Source: Gerris lacustris (Eukaryota; Arthropoda; Insecta; Hemiptera; Gerridae). Taken from it: DNA of 64,000 nt. Both the position numbers and the translations under genes were made by a program. A model generated the notes under the pieces. It made no database searches, had not been told where the DNA came from, and saw only the letters and a program-made list of their open reading frames with translations. Below are positions 23,818-35,744 of this stretch, piece after piece. How positions within the stretch are numbered: position 1 is the first letter of the stretch; each line of letters begins with the position of its first letter. Where the stretch lies: NCBI GenBank assembly GCA_951217055.1, contig OX578280.1, positions 47,619,882 through 47,683,881 of the forward strand, read 5' to 3'.

Positions 23818-24437
23818 GAAAACAAAAATACTTTTCTGGCTAGCAAAATTAAAAGAAACTGCACTGATTGTGGATACAGATAAATAAAAGAGGTATTGGT
23901 CCATATATGATAACGTTAAATACAATGATAAGGCTTGTTTGTTTATTTATGATTATTAGGCTGTGAATTATAATTTATATCATACGTTAATTTAGTAATT
24001 GTTATATATTATCAAAAAGTTGGGTTTTATTTATTTATTTATTTTCTTTTTACTAATAGTTTATTAAATTGTTAAATATTAAAAATTGCATTATATAAAA
24101 TCACTGTTATTTTTGAGATTTTAAATTAGATTGTTTAATTATTTGTTCGTAATCTTGTTATTATATTATATTATTTAACTGTCCTTATTAGGGCAATATG
24201 CATGATATATTTATAGTCATAGATATTTAGTTAATTCATTAGATATTAGTTTAAATTATTTGTTAGATATATTGTATAGTACTGTACAGTGTACAGTTCA
24301 AAAGAAGCGAGTGATTTGAGTGATTCACAAGCTCTCTACTCCTGACAGACGGTTTATATACCATGTCATGAACATGTTGAATGTTATTTTGCATTATATT
24401 CATTATTATTTTTGATAATTGTGCATGTATAAAAATA

Positions 24438-24440
<3 letters not shown>
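23818..24440 (+). other. probable LINE 3' untranslated region
   Basis: No frames. It follows the LINE stop codon directly and runs to a (TA)n array, in the position where many LINEs carry a short-repeat tail. Inference only; there is no second copy in the window to fix the boundary. Confidence 0.4.

Positions 24441-24506
<66 letters not shown>
24441..24506. repeat. (TA)n microsatellite
   Basis: Alternating TA, possibly the tail of the LINE copy ending here. Confidence 0.95.
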
Positions 24507-25602
<1,096 letters not shown>

Positions 25603-25630
25603 GTAAGTTGCTACCGCAAGTTCGTAAGTT

Positions 25631-25679
25631 AGTCTACATGAGAGAATGAAGTTGCCAACTTCATTCTCTCATGTAGACT
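25631..25679. repeat. perfect 49-base palindrome
   Basis: Arms 25631-25654 and 25656-25679 are exact reverse complements around the C at 25655. The centre reads GAAGTTG-C-CAACTTC. Confidence 0.97.
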
Positions 25680-25699
25680 CGAAGGGTGCTACGAGAGAC

Positions 25700-25745
25700 T
25701 TCGACTCTGCTGATGATGGCGTTATCCGAAACCGGTCCAGTGATC
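25700..25745 (+). ncRNA. hammerhead-ribozyme-like motif (type I, short stem III)
   Basis: The core boxes are present in order: CTGATGA at 25710-25716, GAAA at 25728-25731, then CCGG, T (16.1) and C (17) at 25737, so cleavage would fall between 25737 and 25738. Stem III would be ACCGGT, which is self-complementary and could only close by dimerisation, as reported for hammerheads of Penelope-like elements. Stem I starts with CTG (25707-25709) pairing CAG (25738-25740). Stem II (25717-25727) is weak: only two G-C pairs form if T25717 is bulged, and an ideal hammerhead has G-C directly next to the core. It may therefore be decayed or inactive. The motif reading is direct; activity is not shown. 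Confidence 0.45.
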
Positions 25746-25784
25746 CTCAGATCAGGCAAGTATCGACGGTAGGGATATCCTCAT

Positions 25785-25787
<3 letters not shown>

Positions 25788-25872
<85 letters not shown>
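25788..25872. repeat. (TA)n microsatellite, right of the Penelope-like fragment
   Basis: Pure alternating TA joined to 'tcattcga', as at 414. Confidence 0.97.
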
Positions 25873-25875
<3 letters not shown>

Positions 25876-26520
25876 GTTGAGTTTAATGCATTAAAATATA
25901 TAGACACTATTCTAAGATAGAGTTAAATCACGATTAAACTATAACTCTGTTGAAATGATGTATCCATTTAATATTAATATTCATTTTTAATACACTATAA
26001 TATTATTTTAATTATTATAAGTACTGTATATACAGCATTGGTGTAAGAGTTTTAAAAATTAATATACTAAGCCGTTTCCAGCTTAAAGAGATTATTATAT
26101 TGGTAGTAGTTATAGTCTTATAACGATGAGGCAGAGAAAATCCAATATTGTGACGGCGTAAAAAAAGGATTAACCTATTTCCTTTATATCTTTATTATAC
26201 GATAATATCTTTAGAGTGAGTAAAAATTATATTATCGTCGTAATTTAGAAATCATAAAATTCAGTATGCCATAATAGTAATCAACATATTTTTCCTATAT
26301 TAATTATAATAACGAAGAAAAGGCTTTCTGTCAGTGAATAAAAGTTAAAATAGCTATTGCAATCAAATATAGTAGGATGAACAAACAAGGAAAATATATA
26401 ATTTGGTAGAAAATAGACTGTTAATATTATATTTTATTTCATGCCTAAATAAAATTATAGTTGCACGAAAGGGGTTTTGATAAATAAGATCCGAGAGTAG
26501 GCAATTGAATTCAATGATAG
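25873..26520. other. AT-rich segment, nothing recognised
   Basis: No frames or shared repeats. Confidence 0.5.
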
Positions 26521-26880
26521 CTGTGATGAGCTACTAGTGGTTAAAATAGAATAAAACTGAATGATTGAAGTGCTACTAGTGGTTATCATTAATAAATAAA
26601 AGGAAAAATGTTTGTACAAAGGATCTCGCCAAACCGAATCTAAATCGTGCTATCAATATGCCCTCGTGTAGGGGACGGCGAAAGAAGAAAAATGAGCCAA
26701 AGATGAATGGGGGTTGTTAGGCTTTTTGCTCTTCCTGTCGAGCGCCATGGGAACTCGGTCCCCGGTTATATTAGAATAGAGTTGAAAGCTGTTAGGCTAC
26801 TAGTGGTTATTTAGAATAGAACCGAATGATTGCTATACTACAAGAGGTTATATTAGAATAGAATAAATGGCTTCTTATGT
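26521..26880 (+). repeat. interrupted degenerate tandem repeat
   Basis: The core 'ctactagtggtta' followed by 'gaatagaa' and 'gaatgattg' occurs near 26531, 26573, 26797 and, as 'ctacaagaggttatatt', near 26838; a partial 'ggttatattagaatag' lies at 26764. About 165 bases of GC-richer unrelated sequence (26597-26762) split the array into two blocks. Confidence 0.6.
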
Positions 26881-29039
26881 GAGCAGTATTTATGATAAAA
26901 TAGAATACGCTAGGAAAATACTAATTTGATAGGAAGTGGTGTTAAACATTTTACGACGATCCCAATAATTTAACTAAGCAGAACAAGTAATCACTACATT
27001 TAAAACCGCACACAAAATGGTACGATTATAATAGTTGCACGATTTGATTTTTGATATATTGCCGAGTAGATAAAATGAATACGACTACTCTTGTACACAT
27101 ATTGCTTCTATTAACTTAACAAATGATTGGTAAAGACTAATTGGATACGATAATGTTTAAATTTGTAAAATGATGTCGAAAAATAATCTATATGATCCGT
27201 AGATTAGATATATAGTTTCGTGGCTGGTGATTAGATACAACTAATGTGTTAAGAAACAGGCCGAGTGGACTCGACTAACGCACATTAACATTTATGGAAA
27301 TTTAAAGAACATTTGGCCTCTTAATGGCCAATAGCTCAAGATGAAAAAATAATGAACATTTTATTTGAATCCTTAATGCTAAAACTGGTATACAATTAAA
27401 AAAAAAATTTAAAAAACTTGTAAAATTCCTCGTTCTGAAAATGAGAAAGGAAAGTAAAAATAAGGGAGAAAAATAAAAATGAGGGAGGAAAGTAAGAACC
27501 CCATTAGCTCAAGTTAATAATATTGACGTTATTTTAAGGAATAATAAAATAATAAGATTTTTAAACAGTAGAGCCAACTTATTTTTCTTTAGAAAAATCA
27601 GTGTTGCACGAATTGCAGAATTAATTTTCATTCGTTTTGTTTACTTTAAGAAGTTATAAAACTTTTGTCTTTGTTTTATGTTTTGTTGAAAAATTAATTA
27701 CATTTTTTTAATTAGTTATTATACCTAAAAAAATTGTTGAATTCGAAATCTCGGGTTTTTATTTGCGTTAATTTTCTCTCTTCTAGAGGAAAAATCTTAT
27801 ACGTACCTCGGAGAAATCCCTCGGCTACGCCTCCGGAACCGACAAAAACGCTCAGGGTTAAATGTCTTTGTTTCCTTTCTTGGTGCGTAAATAACTTTGG
27901 TAACTTTAGATGGTGAACATTAAGTTTTATTAAAATACGTTTCGTAGTTTCATACCATTTAAAACTTATTGTATTTTTTTAAAAAATGTATGACTATTTT
28001 TTAACCAAATTTAAAAAGAAACAATAACGATAACTTCAGCTTTGTTTCACTCAATTCATTTTCTTCGTGTACTTTATTAAAAGATGTTTTAGGTAAAGAA
28101 AATGAAAGTAGGTTAAAATTAAAAGTTTTCTTTTTTAATATTATATAAAATATAAAAAATAAAATAAAATAAAGATAAGATGGAATGGGAAGGATATCGT
28201 CTAAAATTTAGGCCTTGAAATATAATAATGAAGAAAAATGTAAAGTTAGGAATTTTTTTACATCGCTTTAGAAGATAAAAAAAATGTTTAAAAACAGTTT
28301 TTGAACTTTAAAAGAGAGAGTGAAAGGGGAGAAAAAAAAATAGAAAAACGTCTTTAATATAAGAGAATAAGGATAAAGAAGGATATCAGAGAAAAGAAAA
28401 GGATAACAAGATCTAAACCAAAAAAGAACATACTTAGAACATCTCCTTTCAGTGTCTTCTTACCCAGAAACGAACGAAATTTATAAAAAAAAAATCCTAC
28501 GGAGTAAAAAAGAAGACAGAGTTCAAAGAAAAAATAACAGAGTATCCTTTTAAGCCTCAGATGCTTCTACTTACAAAGAGAATATCATTTTTGAGAAAAA
28601 ATATAGGATAAAAATAGTGAGATAGACAGCAAGCATGAAATCCTATCTGTATATGTGTTTCTGTGTGTGTGTGTGTACATTTGTATATGTGTATACGCAC
28701 ATAGTTATTAATGTATGCGCATTTGCAATTATATGTTTCTGCGTATGTGTTTGAAGTGAATATAAATAAATTCTCAAAAAAACATAAAATCGAGGTATAT
28801 TCTTTTAAAGTGCGTTTTATTTTTATTTTTTAGATGTAATGGTATCGGATTTTTTGGGGAAATATTTTTTGCATTATAGACATTTTTATTTAAAAATTAA
28901 ATAAGTAAAGGCTAAGGTATTTTAGATTGTTATATAAATCAATAAAAATAGATTACTTTGAGAGAATTTTTTACTTAAACACCAACACTATTTTTACTGT
29001 GATAAATAAAAATTATAAAAGAGGTATTACGACTGAAAT
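26881..29039. other. unassigned AT-rich segment
   Basis: A purine-rich zone (28300-28620, GA-rich on the plus strand) and a short (TG)n patch (28655-28700) are visible. A compact block 'cctcggctacgcctccgg' at about 27818 stands out against the AT background. No gene recognised. Confidence 0.4.
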
Positions 29040-29321
29040 GAGATGAACCTATTACTTTTAGGTTTCTGTTCGAAGTAGGAAAAGAAACCTTATAAAACGG
29101 CTCTGTCTGTCTGTCTGTCCGTTGGCTTGCTTCAATTCATAATCTACTATAGCCAGGAACATGAAATTCGGCACACATGTGCATCTCGGCATTTGTGAAA
29201 ACTGTACACTTTTTGGAGCTTTCACACTTAATATTTTAATGATAGCTACCAATATGGCGGGCGACTAAAAAAAAGTTTTGTCACCATGACATGTTATACA
29301 TCAATTTATCAATTTAAAGGT
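29040..29321 (+). repeat. repeat fragment with GTCT run, unnamed
   Basis: The phrases 'ctctgtctgtctgtctgtcc', 'aggaacatgaaattcggcac' and 'gaaaccttataaaacgg' have the look of arthropod dispersed repeats but match no other copy here. It joins the family B segment at 'gagtttggattg'. Confidence 0.4.
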
Positions 29322-29834
29322 CGAAGAGTTTGGATTGAAATATGACTGTTTTCTACCTACCCGGCCAGTTAATTTAAAATATTATAAAATATATCTCTTC
29401 CCTACTCTATAGCTTCTGCTTGTATCAGAGTGAAATTTTACATGATTATATTTTATTTATTTACAAAACAAAGTGACATTTTTGACATATATAACAAAAA
29501 TAATCAAAACAAGTCAAGTAACAGGCTTCCTTATTAACACTTTTTCCCGTCTTTTGAAGCTTACGCTTACGCATTCGCGCGAGCGTTGCGTGTGAACGCT
29601 TGGGCGGATAACGTTTTCCAACGAACTCAGCCTCGGCATTGGTAAAATGAACATGTGTACCAAATTTCATCTAACTCGGTGATCTTTTACTCAAGTTATC
29701 GTCATCTGTAAATTTCGTGACAGATTTTGCGTGACGGTGATTTTGTGACGGTTATTTTGTGACAGTGATTTTGGTCGTTTTTTTTTCGGATTCACTCCCG
29801 GGCTCCAGAACGTGCAATAAGGAACTTCGTTCCA
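29322..29834 (-). mobile_element. family B/H element, left-half copy
   Basis: About 90 percent alike by eye to 33299-33864 over its whole length: 'ctgttttct(a/g)cctacccggcc', 'gacatttttgacatat', 'gcttgggcggataacg', 'tttcatctaactcggtga' and the terminus 'aaggaacttcgttcc'. This copy lacks the 77-bp MITE found in the other at 33468-33544 and shows the empty site at about 29484-29496. The minus-strand frame 29461-29670 is a shadow. Confidence 0.8.
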
Positions 29835-29844
29835 AAAACGATAT

Positions 29845-29940
29845 CATTATGATTGAAATGATATGGAATTACTCTTTAATTTCCACCTATAATAATAAAT
29901 TCAATGTTATTATGATTGAAATGATATGGAACTAATATTT
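29845..29940 (+). repeat. 70-bp tandem duplication
   Basis: The phrase 'attatgattgaaatgatatg' occurs at about 29846 and again at about 29916. Confidence 0.85.
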
Positions 29941-30799
29941 ACACTCCTGTTATAAACATAAAATAAAACCACTATTTAGTTTCCATAAACCAAATAAACA
30001 AAAAATGGTTCCATGGTACCATATTATAAGAGAATCGTTAAGCTGATTACTAATTTCATTTGACTAATTACTAAAATAGTTTTAAGAAGTAAATCTTTAA
30101 AGCTAATTTCCTTTGCAAAGAAAAAGAATGATTATTTAAAAAATGCCAGCTAGCAAGCGTACTTGGTTCTAATTTTATATCCTTCAAGAATAGTGATTTG
30201 TTTGGTTCATTTTGACAAAAAGTTTTATAGTTATTCTGTCGATTTTATTTGCAGTCTGCGAGGTTCCACTATTTGTAACCTGATTGTCACGTACAAGTCT
30301 GGCATGTTTGTCTAATGAAATCCTGCTGATTTCGTTCTATCTAGCAACACATCTTATACTTTAAAGGAATGAATCTGTCTAGACTTGTTTCAAACATGAA
30401 ATAAAAAATAGCTATTTTGATTGTGGTAGTAAATTTAGATTATGGTTTTTTGTTCTAAGTTTAGTACTCTATAGTAGTAATTTTTATTATTAACTTTAAC
30501 AACTTGGTATACTCGTATATTTTCTGTCAGCATATATTTATTACTTTTATTTATAGCCTTAATAAAATAGATAAAATCGAAGGCAAATGTACATTACAGG
30601 AAAAAGAATTAAGCTAAAGCTCAGTATATACACCAGATAAATGTGACACGAAAATACCTCCTCGCTTTAACTACTTTTAAAAAATAGTCGTCCTATTGCG
30701 TACTTTATTGATGTTATTCTTGAAAAACCCTTACAGTTTGATTGAAGCGAGCATAGCGAGCTTCCTACACTCAACGAAATATGCTCCGTGTCTGTGTGT
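29941..30799. other. AT-rich segment, nothing recognised
   Basis: Near 30744 'agcgagcatagcgagcttcc' may be the edge of the next repeat. No gene seen. Confidence 0.4.
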
Positions 30800-31292
30800 G
30801 TCTGAAACGTACGATGGAAAAAATTCTAACTTTATCTATTCGACGAGACGAACATTTTTGACAAATGACATTTTGTAGTGAAACCAAAAGCGACACCGCT
30901 ATGAATTAATAAAGAACGTTAAAACTATATTAACGAGGACCTAAATGTTTAAAGTAGAGAAAACAACGTTTTTACCGATATCTTAGATTCTAACGCAACG
31001 ATTTTAATAAAACTTCATATCCATCGTCTCATGTACAATTGAAACAGGCATATAAAATTTCAACTTGATAGAAGCAGAAGTTATTGCGTAGTGAAGTCAT
31101 ACATTTTATAATAATTGAAAAGGAGATGTGTGGTTAGAGGGATAATAAGAATGCGGGGTGGTATCCTTACTACTAGCAGCTGTACTACTATCATATCCTT
31201 TATCTAACATAACAACTCATCATGATTCATGATTATCTACTTTTTCAATATTCAATTAATATTTATTACTAAACGCTCGCTTTAATGATAGA
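30800..31292 (+). mobile_element. family B/H element, right-half copy
   Basis: Shares with 9880-10220 'aattctaactttatct', 'accgatatctta', 'gattttaataaaactt', 'acaattgaaacaggcat' and 'aaacgctcgctt' in the same order. About 150 extra bases lie after 30860. Termini are missing. Confidence 0.7.
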
Positions 31293-31338
31293 GCCTAGCG
31301 ATGCCTAGTTTTGAATCTGTCAAAATTGCACTGATTAA

Positions 31339-31780
31339 GCTTCCGAGCTTACCGAAGGTAATGGAAGCTATGTGATCGTTCTGAATAACGAAAATATTTT
31401 ATGCCTCCGATTTCAACAACTTCAAGACAGAAATCCGTTTCAGACATCAGGGAACATTTTTGGTTCCGTGTCTGTCGGTCGGTTTGTCTGTCCGTCTATT
31501 TTTGCGAACCAACATATCTTAAATACACGTTCGATTTTGATGAAATTTGGATAGTAGGTCATGAATAGTCCCATATAAGTTTCAACCTTCTGCGCCTATT
31601 TCTTTCTCTTTTACATGACACAAACCTACATTTATTTACCCCTATAGCTTTAAAACTACTTATCTGATTTGAAAGACACTTTTATAGTTTATCGAAAGGA
31701 ACCCGCAGATAACCCCAGATTAATTTGAACCGTTTGCGCTCCTTAACTTTGCTAAATTGATACTTTAATGCATTTAAAAA
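31339..31780 (+). repeat. family A repeat, copy 3
   Basis: A well-kept copy from the stem-loop terminus 'gcttccgagcttaccgaagg' through the GTCTGTCC run to 'ccttaactttgctaaattga'. It forms the left arm of an inverted pair. Confidence 0.9.
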
Positions 31781-31859
31781 ATCAAAAACAATTTTGACAG
31801 ATTAAATAAACGGGGAAAAAATTAAACAAAATAGACAATTAGGACTTGTAAAAGCAAAA

Positions 31860-32355
31860 AGTGCGTGGCAGCCTATTTTACATGGGTTAAAGTATCAATT
31901 AGGCAACATTTTAAGAGTGCAGAATGTTGAAATTAATCTGGGACTCTCTGCGGGCTACTTTCGATATACCATCAAAATTAAATTAAGTCAGATAGGTACT
32001 TTTGAATAAGAGATAGGTTTAAATAAATGTATGTTTGTGTGCATGTGGATGTGGAAGATATATGAATGGGCGTAGAAGGTTGAAGCTTATGTAGGACCAA
32101 CAATGGACAAATTATGACCTACCATCAAGATTTCATTAAAATCGGAAGAGTAGTTTTTAAGATATGGTTCACAAAAATTAAGCGACAGACAGACTGACAG
32201 GACGACGGAACCGTAGACAAACACAGAACTTAATAATGTTCTCTGATGTCTGAAACGGATTTCTGTCTTTGAATTTTTGAAAGCAGAGACAAAAAAAAAA
32301 ATCGTTCTTTAGAGCGACCTCATAGCTTTCATTACCTTCGGTAAGTTCGTAAGCA
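31860..32355 (-). repeat. family A repeat, copy 4
   Basis: Reverse-oriented copy ending in 'ccttcggtaagttcgtaagc'. Together with copy 3 it makes a 1017-bp inverted structure with an about 80-bp centre. The minus-strand 79-codon frame (32178-32417) is a shadow. Confidence 0.9.
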
Positions 32356-32799
32356 AAAATTAATTTTCCTCTTATAATCTTCTTTTTGTAGTAAACTAAA
32401 CATAATATTCCAGACAAACATCACCACTATTTCAACTATTGATAACCGAATAATTATTATATTTCTATAATTTACTTAGGATTTGTAATCTATTTTTATG
32501 ATATCCAAACTAATTGCGTTACCCAGTATGGTAAAGCAATTAAGAAGAGTAAAGGGTTGAATATCAATTGTATAATTGTTACGTGTAATGGCGTAGAAGT
32601 TAGTATACGGAGAATGAAAGGGAATAGCCGTAGGTCTAATTTTTATTCCAACCCGTATGGGATGACTCGTCTTCAATTCAAAGCCCCTATTATTAGCCTT
32701 TCAATTTCATTCTATCCTTTATAAAGGCGAAAATCAATTTGAATTAAAATGTTTGAGGTCAGATAGAAAAGTAAGAGCTTTTTATATTACTCGATCTAG
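32356..32799. other. short unassigned segment
   Basis: The minus-strand frame 32476-32676 is unrecognised. Confidence 0.35.
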
Positions 32800-32975
32800 A
32801 CGGAAAGCCAAAATAGCCTGCGAATTAGTGTGACACTTAGCTTCCTTGCGACCTAGTTCCTATGCTTTCATGATTTCATGCTTTTACAACCTATTATTGT
32901 AAATCGTTTTTAATTTTCCCATGTTAATTAAAAAATAAACTGTCAAAATAGTTTTGATTTTAGGGAATTTTCGAA
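32800..32975 (-). repeat. family A repeat, distal-terminus fragment
   Basis: Carries only the second terminus and its neighbourhood: 'agtgtgacacttagcttcct', 'tgatttcatgcttttacaac' and 'ctattattgt'. Confidence 0.75.
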
Positions 32976-33011
32976 GAAATTTAAGCTATTGCCAATGACT
33001 TCAAAAAAATA

Positions 33012-33864
33012 CGTGTGGTGTCGCGGGACACGGTAGGAATGAAGTTCCTTACATTTTTCATTAAATATAAATTTTAAAATCACACTGCAAAGTACGTTTA
33101 CATTGCTAACTACAACTACTTATACATGGCGGAGTTAGAAAAGAGACAAAATTAATAGTAACGAACTGTTTGTAACTGGCAGAATTAAGGCAAAATTAAA
33201 AGAAAATCATTATTTGTATCATTAAAGCAAGCGTCTTACTATAAATATAAGAAAAAAGTTGATCACGATGAGTTTATTGTGAAAGAGTATGTTTGTTAAA
33301 GGAGTTTGGATTGAAATAGGACTGTTTTCTGCCTACCCGGCCAATTAATTTAAAATATTATAAAATACATCTCTTCCCTACTCTACAGCTTCTGCTTGTA
33401 CCAGGGTGAAATTTTACATGATTATATTTTATTTATTTACAAAACAAAGTGACATTTTTGACATATACAGGGTGTTTCAAAAATCAGTTTATCGAGTAAG
33501 TGTATTTGTTTACTGTCTGGTAAACTGACTTATGAAACACCCTATATAATAAAATTAATCAAAACAAGTCAAGTATACTGGCTTCCTTAATAACACTTTT
33601 TCCCGTCTTTTGAAGCTTACGTTTACGCGAGCGTTTCGTGTGAACGCTTGGGCGGATAACGTTTTCCAACGAACTCAGCCTGGGCATTGGTAAAATGAAC
33701 ATGTGTACCAAATTTCATCTAACTCGGTGAGCTTTTACTCAGGTTATCGTCATCTGTAGATTTCGTGACGGATTTTGCGTGACGGTTATTTTGTGACGGT
33801 GATTTTGGTCGTTTTTTCGGATTCACTCCCGGGCTCCAGAACGTGCCGTAAGGAACTTCATTCC
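33012..33864 (-). mobile_element. family B/H element, copy 2 (most complete)
   Basis: Runs from a terminal hairpin, GTGTC-GCGG-GACAC at 33018-33031, and 'ggaatgaagttcctta' to 'aaggaacttcattcc', so both ends carry the palindromic core GGAAT/CGAAGTTCC. The right half of copy 1 (here 33030-33290) comes first and the left half (33299-33864) second, consistent with inversion of the whole element. A 77-bp MITE sits inside. Without it the length is about 775 bp. No coding capacity. Confidence 0.75.
33468..33544. mobile_element. 77-bp Tc1/mariner-type MITE with TA duplication
   Basis: Termini CAGGGTGTTTCA and, reversed, TAGGGTGTTTCA, extending to imperfect arms of about 24 bases around 'gtgtatttgtt'. 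TA flanks both sides (33466-33467 and 33545-33546). The paralogous family B copy at 29484-29496 shows the uninterrupted site with a single TA, so the insertion and its duplication are demonstrated within this window. Confidence 0.92.
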
Positions 33865-34114
33865 AAATTTTTGTAATACAAATTTTTGAAAATTTTCTTT
33901 ATGGCAATCCGTTTTAGACCATTAATCTTAATCGATTCCTGAAATTTAACACTTTTTTTTATCTATGATGCACTTAATGAGGATGCACTTAAAATATCCA
34001 AACAAATTTTAAAATGTCAATAATATCAAAAGAAAGGGATGAGTCGTTGGCCAGAAGTTTTGGAGTCCACTTAAGGGTCAAATTTTGACAATTTAGGGTC
34101 AAAAATAGTATAAA

Positions 34115-34268
34115 ATCGTGTTTTCCATTTTACCCCCTCAGATATGAAAATATGACAAAAGTGTATACAACAACAATAACTGTACTCTTAAAGAGCTTTC
34201 CAACGACATGCATCTTGAAGGGTATATACTATTTGGACTTTTGTACCCCGTACCCTTGTGTACCAATT
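34115..34268 (+). repeat. family E fragment (half a monomer)
   Basis: Matches the array at 12.0-14.4 kb through 'ccattttaccccctca', 'caataactgtactcttaaag', 'catcttgaagggta' and 'accccgtacccttgtgtacc'. Confidence 0.85.
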
Positions 34269-34452
34269 TTTTTTCCCACCAATCCATATTCTAAACCAAA
34301 ATTTTCCTATATTATCATAAGCCAATAATACGCAGATTTCTTTGAAAATTTGTTCATTAAGCCATGGTGCATGACTGGTCTTTTTAACATGAATTGAAGT
34401 ATCAATTTAGTGAAATTTAAAAAAATCACAGGGAAGTACTTGCGTCCAAGTA

Positions 34453-35316
34453 CTTTTTAGGGTTTTGTAGAAGATTAAGCATGCCCGTTATGTAATTATG
34501 ATTTTATTCTTCGATCTCAAGGGTCCGGGTTCGATCCCCTGGGGGGTCACAATGTTTTTCATCGGTAATAACGACTAGAAAAATACATTTTTTCAAACCA
34601 TTTCCATCGCTTCACCATAAGGTATAACCATGAATTATTTCGAAATTTTAGAACCACCCGTTATATAGTGGTTGGGGAGGGGGAAAATTTTTGGGGGTAT
34701 ATTTTGACTTATAAAATTAATAAAGAATGAAAAATTTAAAAAAGCAAATATATATTTGAATCCTACTCTTCACCAGCTTTCATATGATACCCAACTCAAA
34801 TTTTTAAAAAAATAAAATTTTTGGCGCACATCAAATTTTCGCGCCCAAAATTGGCAATTTTTTAAAATTTGGGATGAACTCCCGGAATTTTCATCGCCCC
34901 ACAATAAGGCATTAGCAAAAATTATTTCGAAATTTTAGGACCAGCCAAAGTATAGTGGTTGGGGGGGGGGGGGGGGGGATTTTTTTGTGTATATTTTGAT
35001 TTTTTTACCCAATAAGGAATGCAAAATTTACAAAAGCTTATATATATTTGCGTCCTATTTGATACCCCACTCGAAAATTAAAAAAAATATATAAATTTTT
35101 AAGTTTACAACATTTTTGCGAATTGAGCATGCGCATATTTAATTTTGAACTTCAGTGTATTTTTCCTGTGGTTGGGTCAAAAAGTTACACCAGTATTTCA
35201 AATTTCAGCTCTTTAGCTTAAATGGTTCAGGCCCTATGAACCAAAGAGCGACGGACAGACGGACACATCACCCTCTGCATAAGGGTTTTGAGAAGAATCT
35301 ACAAAACCCTAAAAAG
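34453..35316. mobile_element. family D element with perfect 18-bp terminal inverted repeats
   Basis: CTTTTTAGGGTTTTGTAG at 34453-34470 is repeated in exact inversion at 35299-35316. Inside, an about 200-bp block is present twice with a period near 287 (from about 34604 and 34891), each with 'attatttcgaaattttag', 'tatagtggttgggg' and 'tatattttgatt/tatattttgact'. A B-box-like 'gggttcgatcccc' lies at 34525 and a G18 tract at 34961-34978. The right part contains 'gcgacggacagacgg'. A 5'-truncated copy is at 58600-58947. Non-autonomous; superfamily not established because no clear target duplication was found. Confidence 0.8.
34961..34978. repeat. G18 homopolymer
   Basis: A run of 18 Gs in the second internal block of the family D element; in the first block the same place reads 'ttggggaggggga'. 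Confidence 0.95.
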
Positions 35317-35324
35317 CAGGTGGT

Positions 35325-35715
35325 TGAAATTTGGAGTTATCTACGGGCTACATTCGATAAAACATCCAAATTTTAGAAAAATCAGATTAATACTTTTGAA
35401 GACATAGGTGTAAATAATTTATGTTGTGGAGCAAATGGACGCAGAAGATTAAAACTTGATTAAACTTCAACAAATTTTAAATTTCAACATTTTTTTTTTC
35501 AGAGACCAACTATGGGCTAATTATGACCTACCATATAGATAGGTTTTAAGATATGTCATTTTTACAATAATTGAGTGAAAGGCCGGCCGAGAGAGAGGCA
35601 AGGTACCAAAAATGTTTCCTAATGTCTGAAACGGATTTCTGTCTTGCAATTTTTGAAATTGGGGAGAGACAAAAAATTTTCTTCTTCAAAACAATCACAA
35701 AGCTTGCGTTACTTT
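35325..35715 (-). repeat. family A repeat, copy 5
   Basis: Begins right after the family D terminus at 'ggttgaaatttggagttatc' and ends past 'gaaacggatttctgtcttgc' at 'atcacaaagcttgcgttac', just short of the stem-loop. Confidence 0.85.
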
Positions 35716-35744
35716 ATAGTTTAAAAAAAAAAAGAAAAAAAAAA

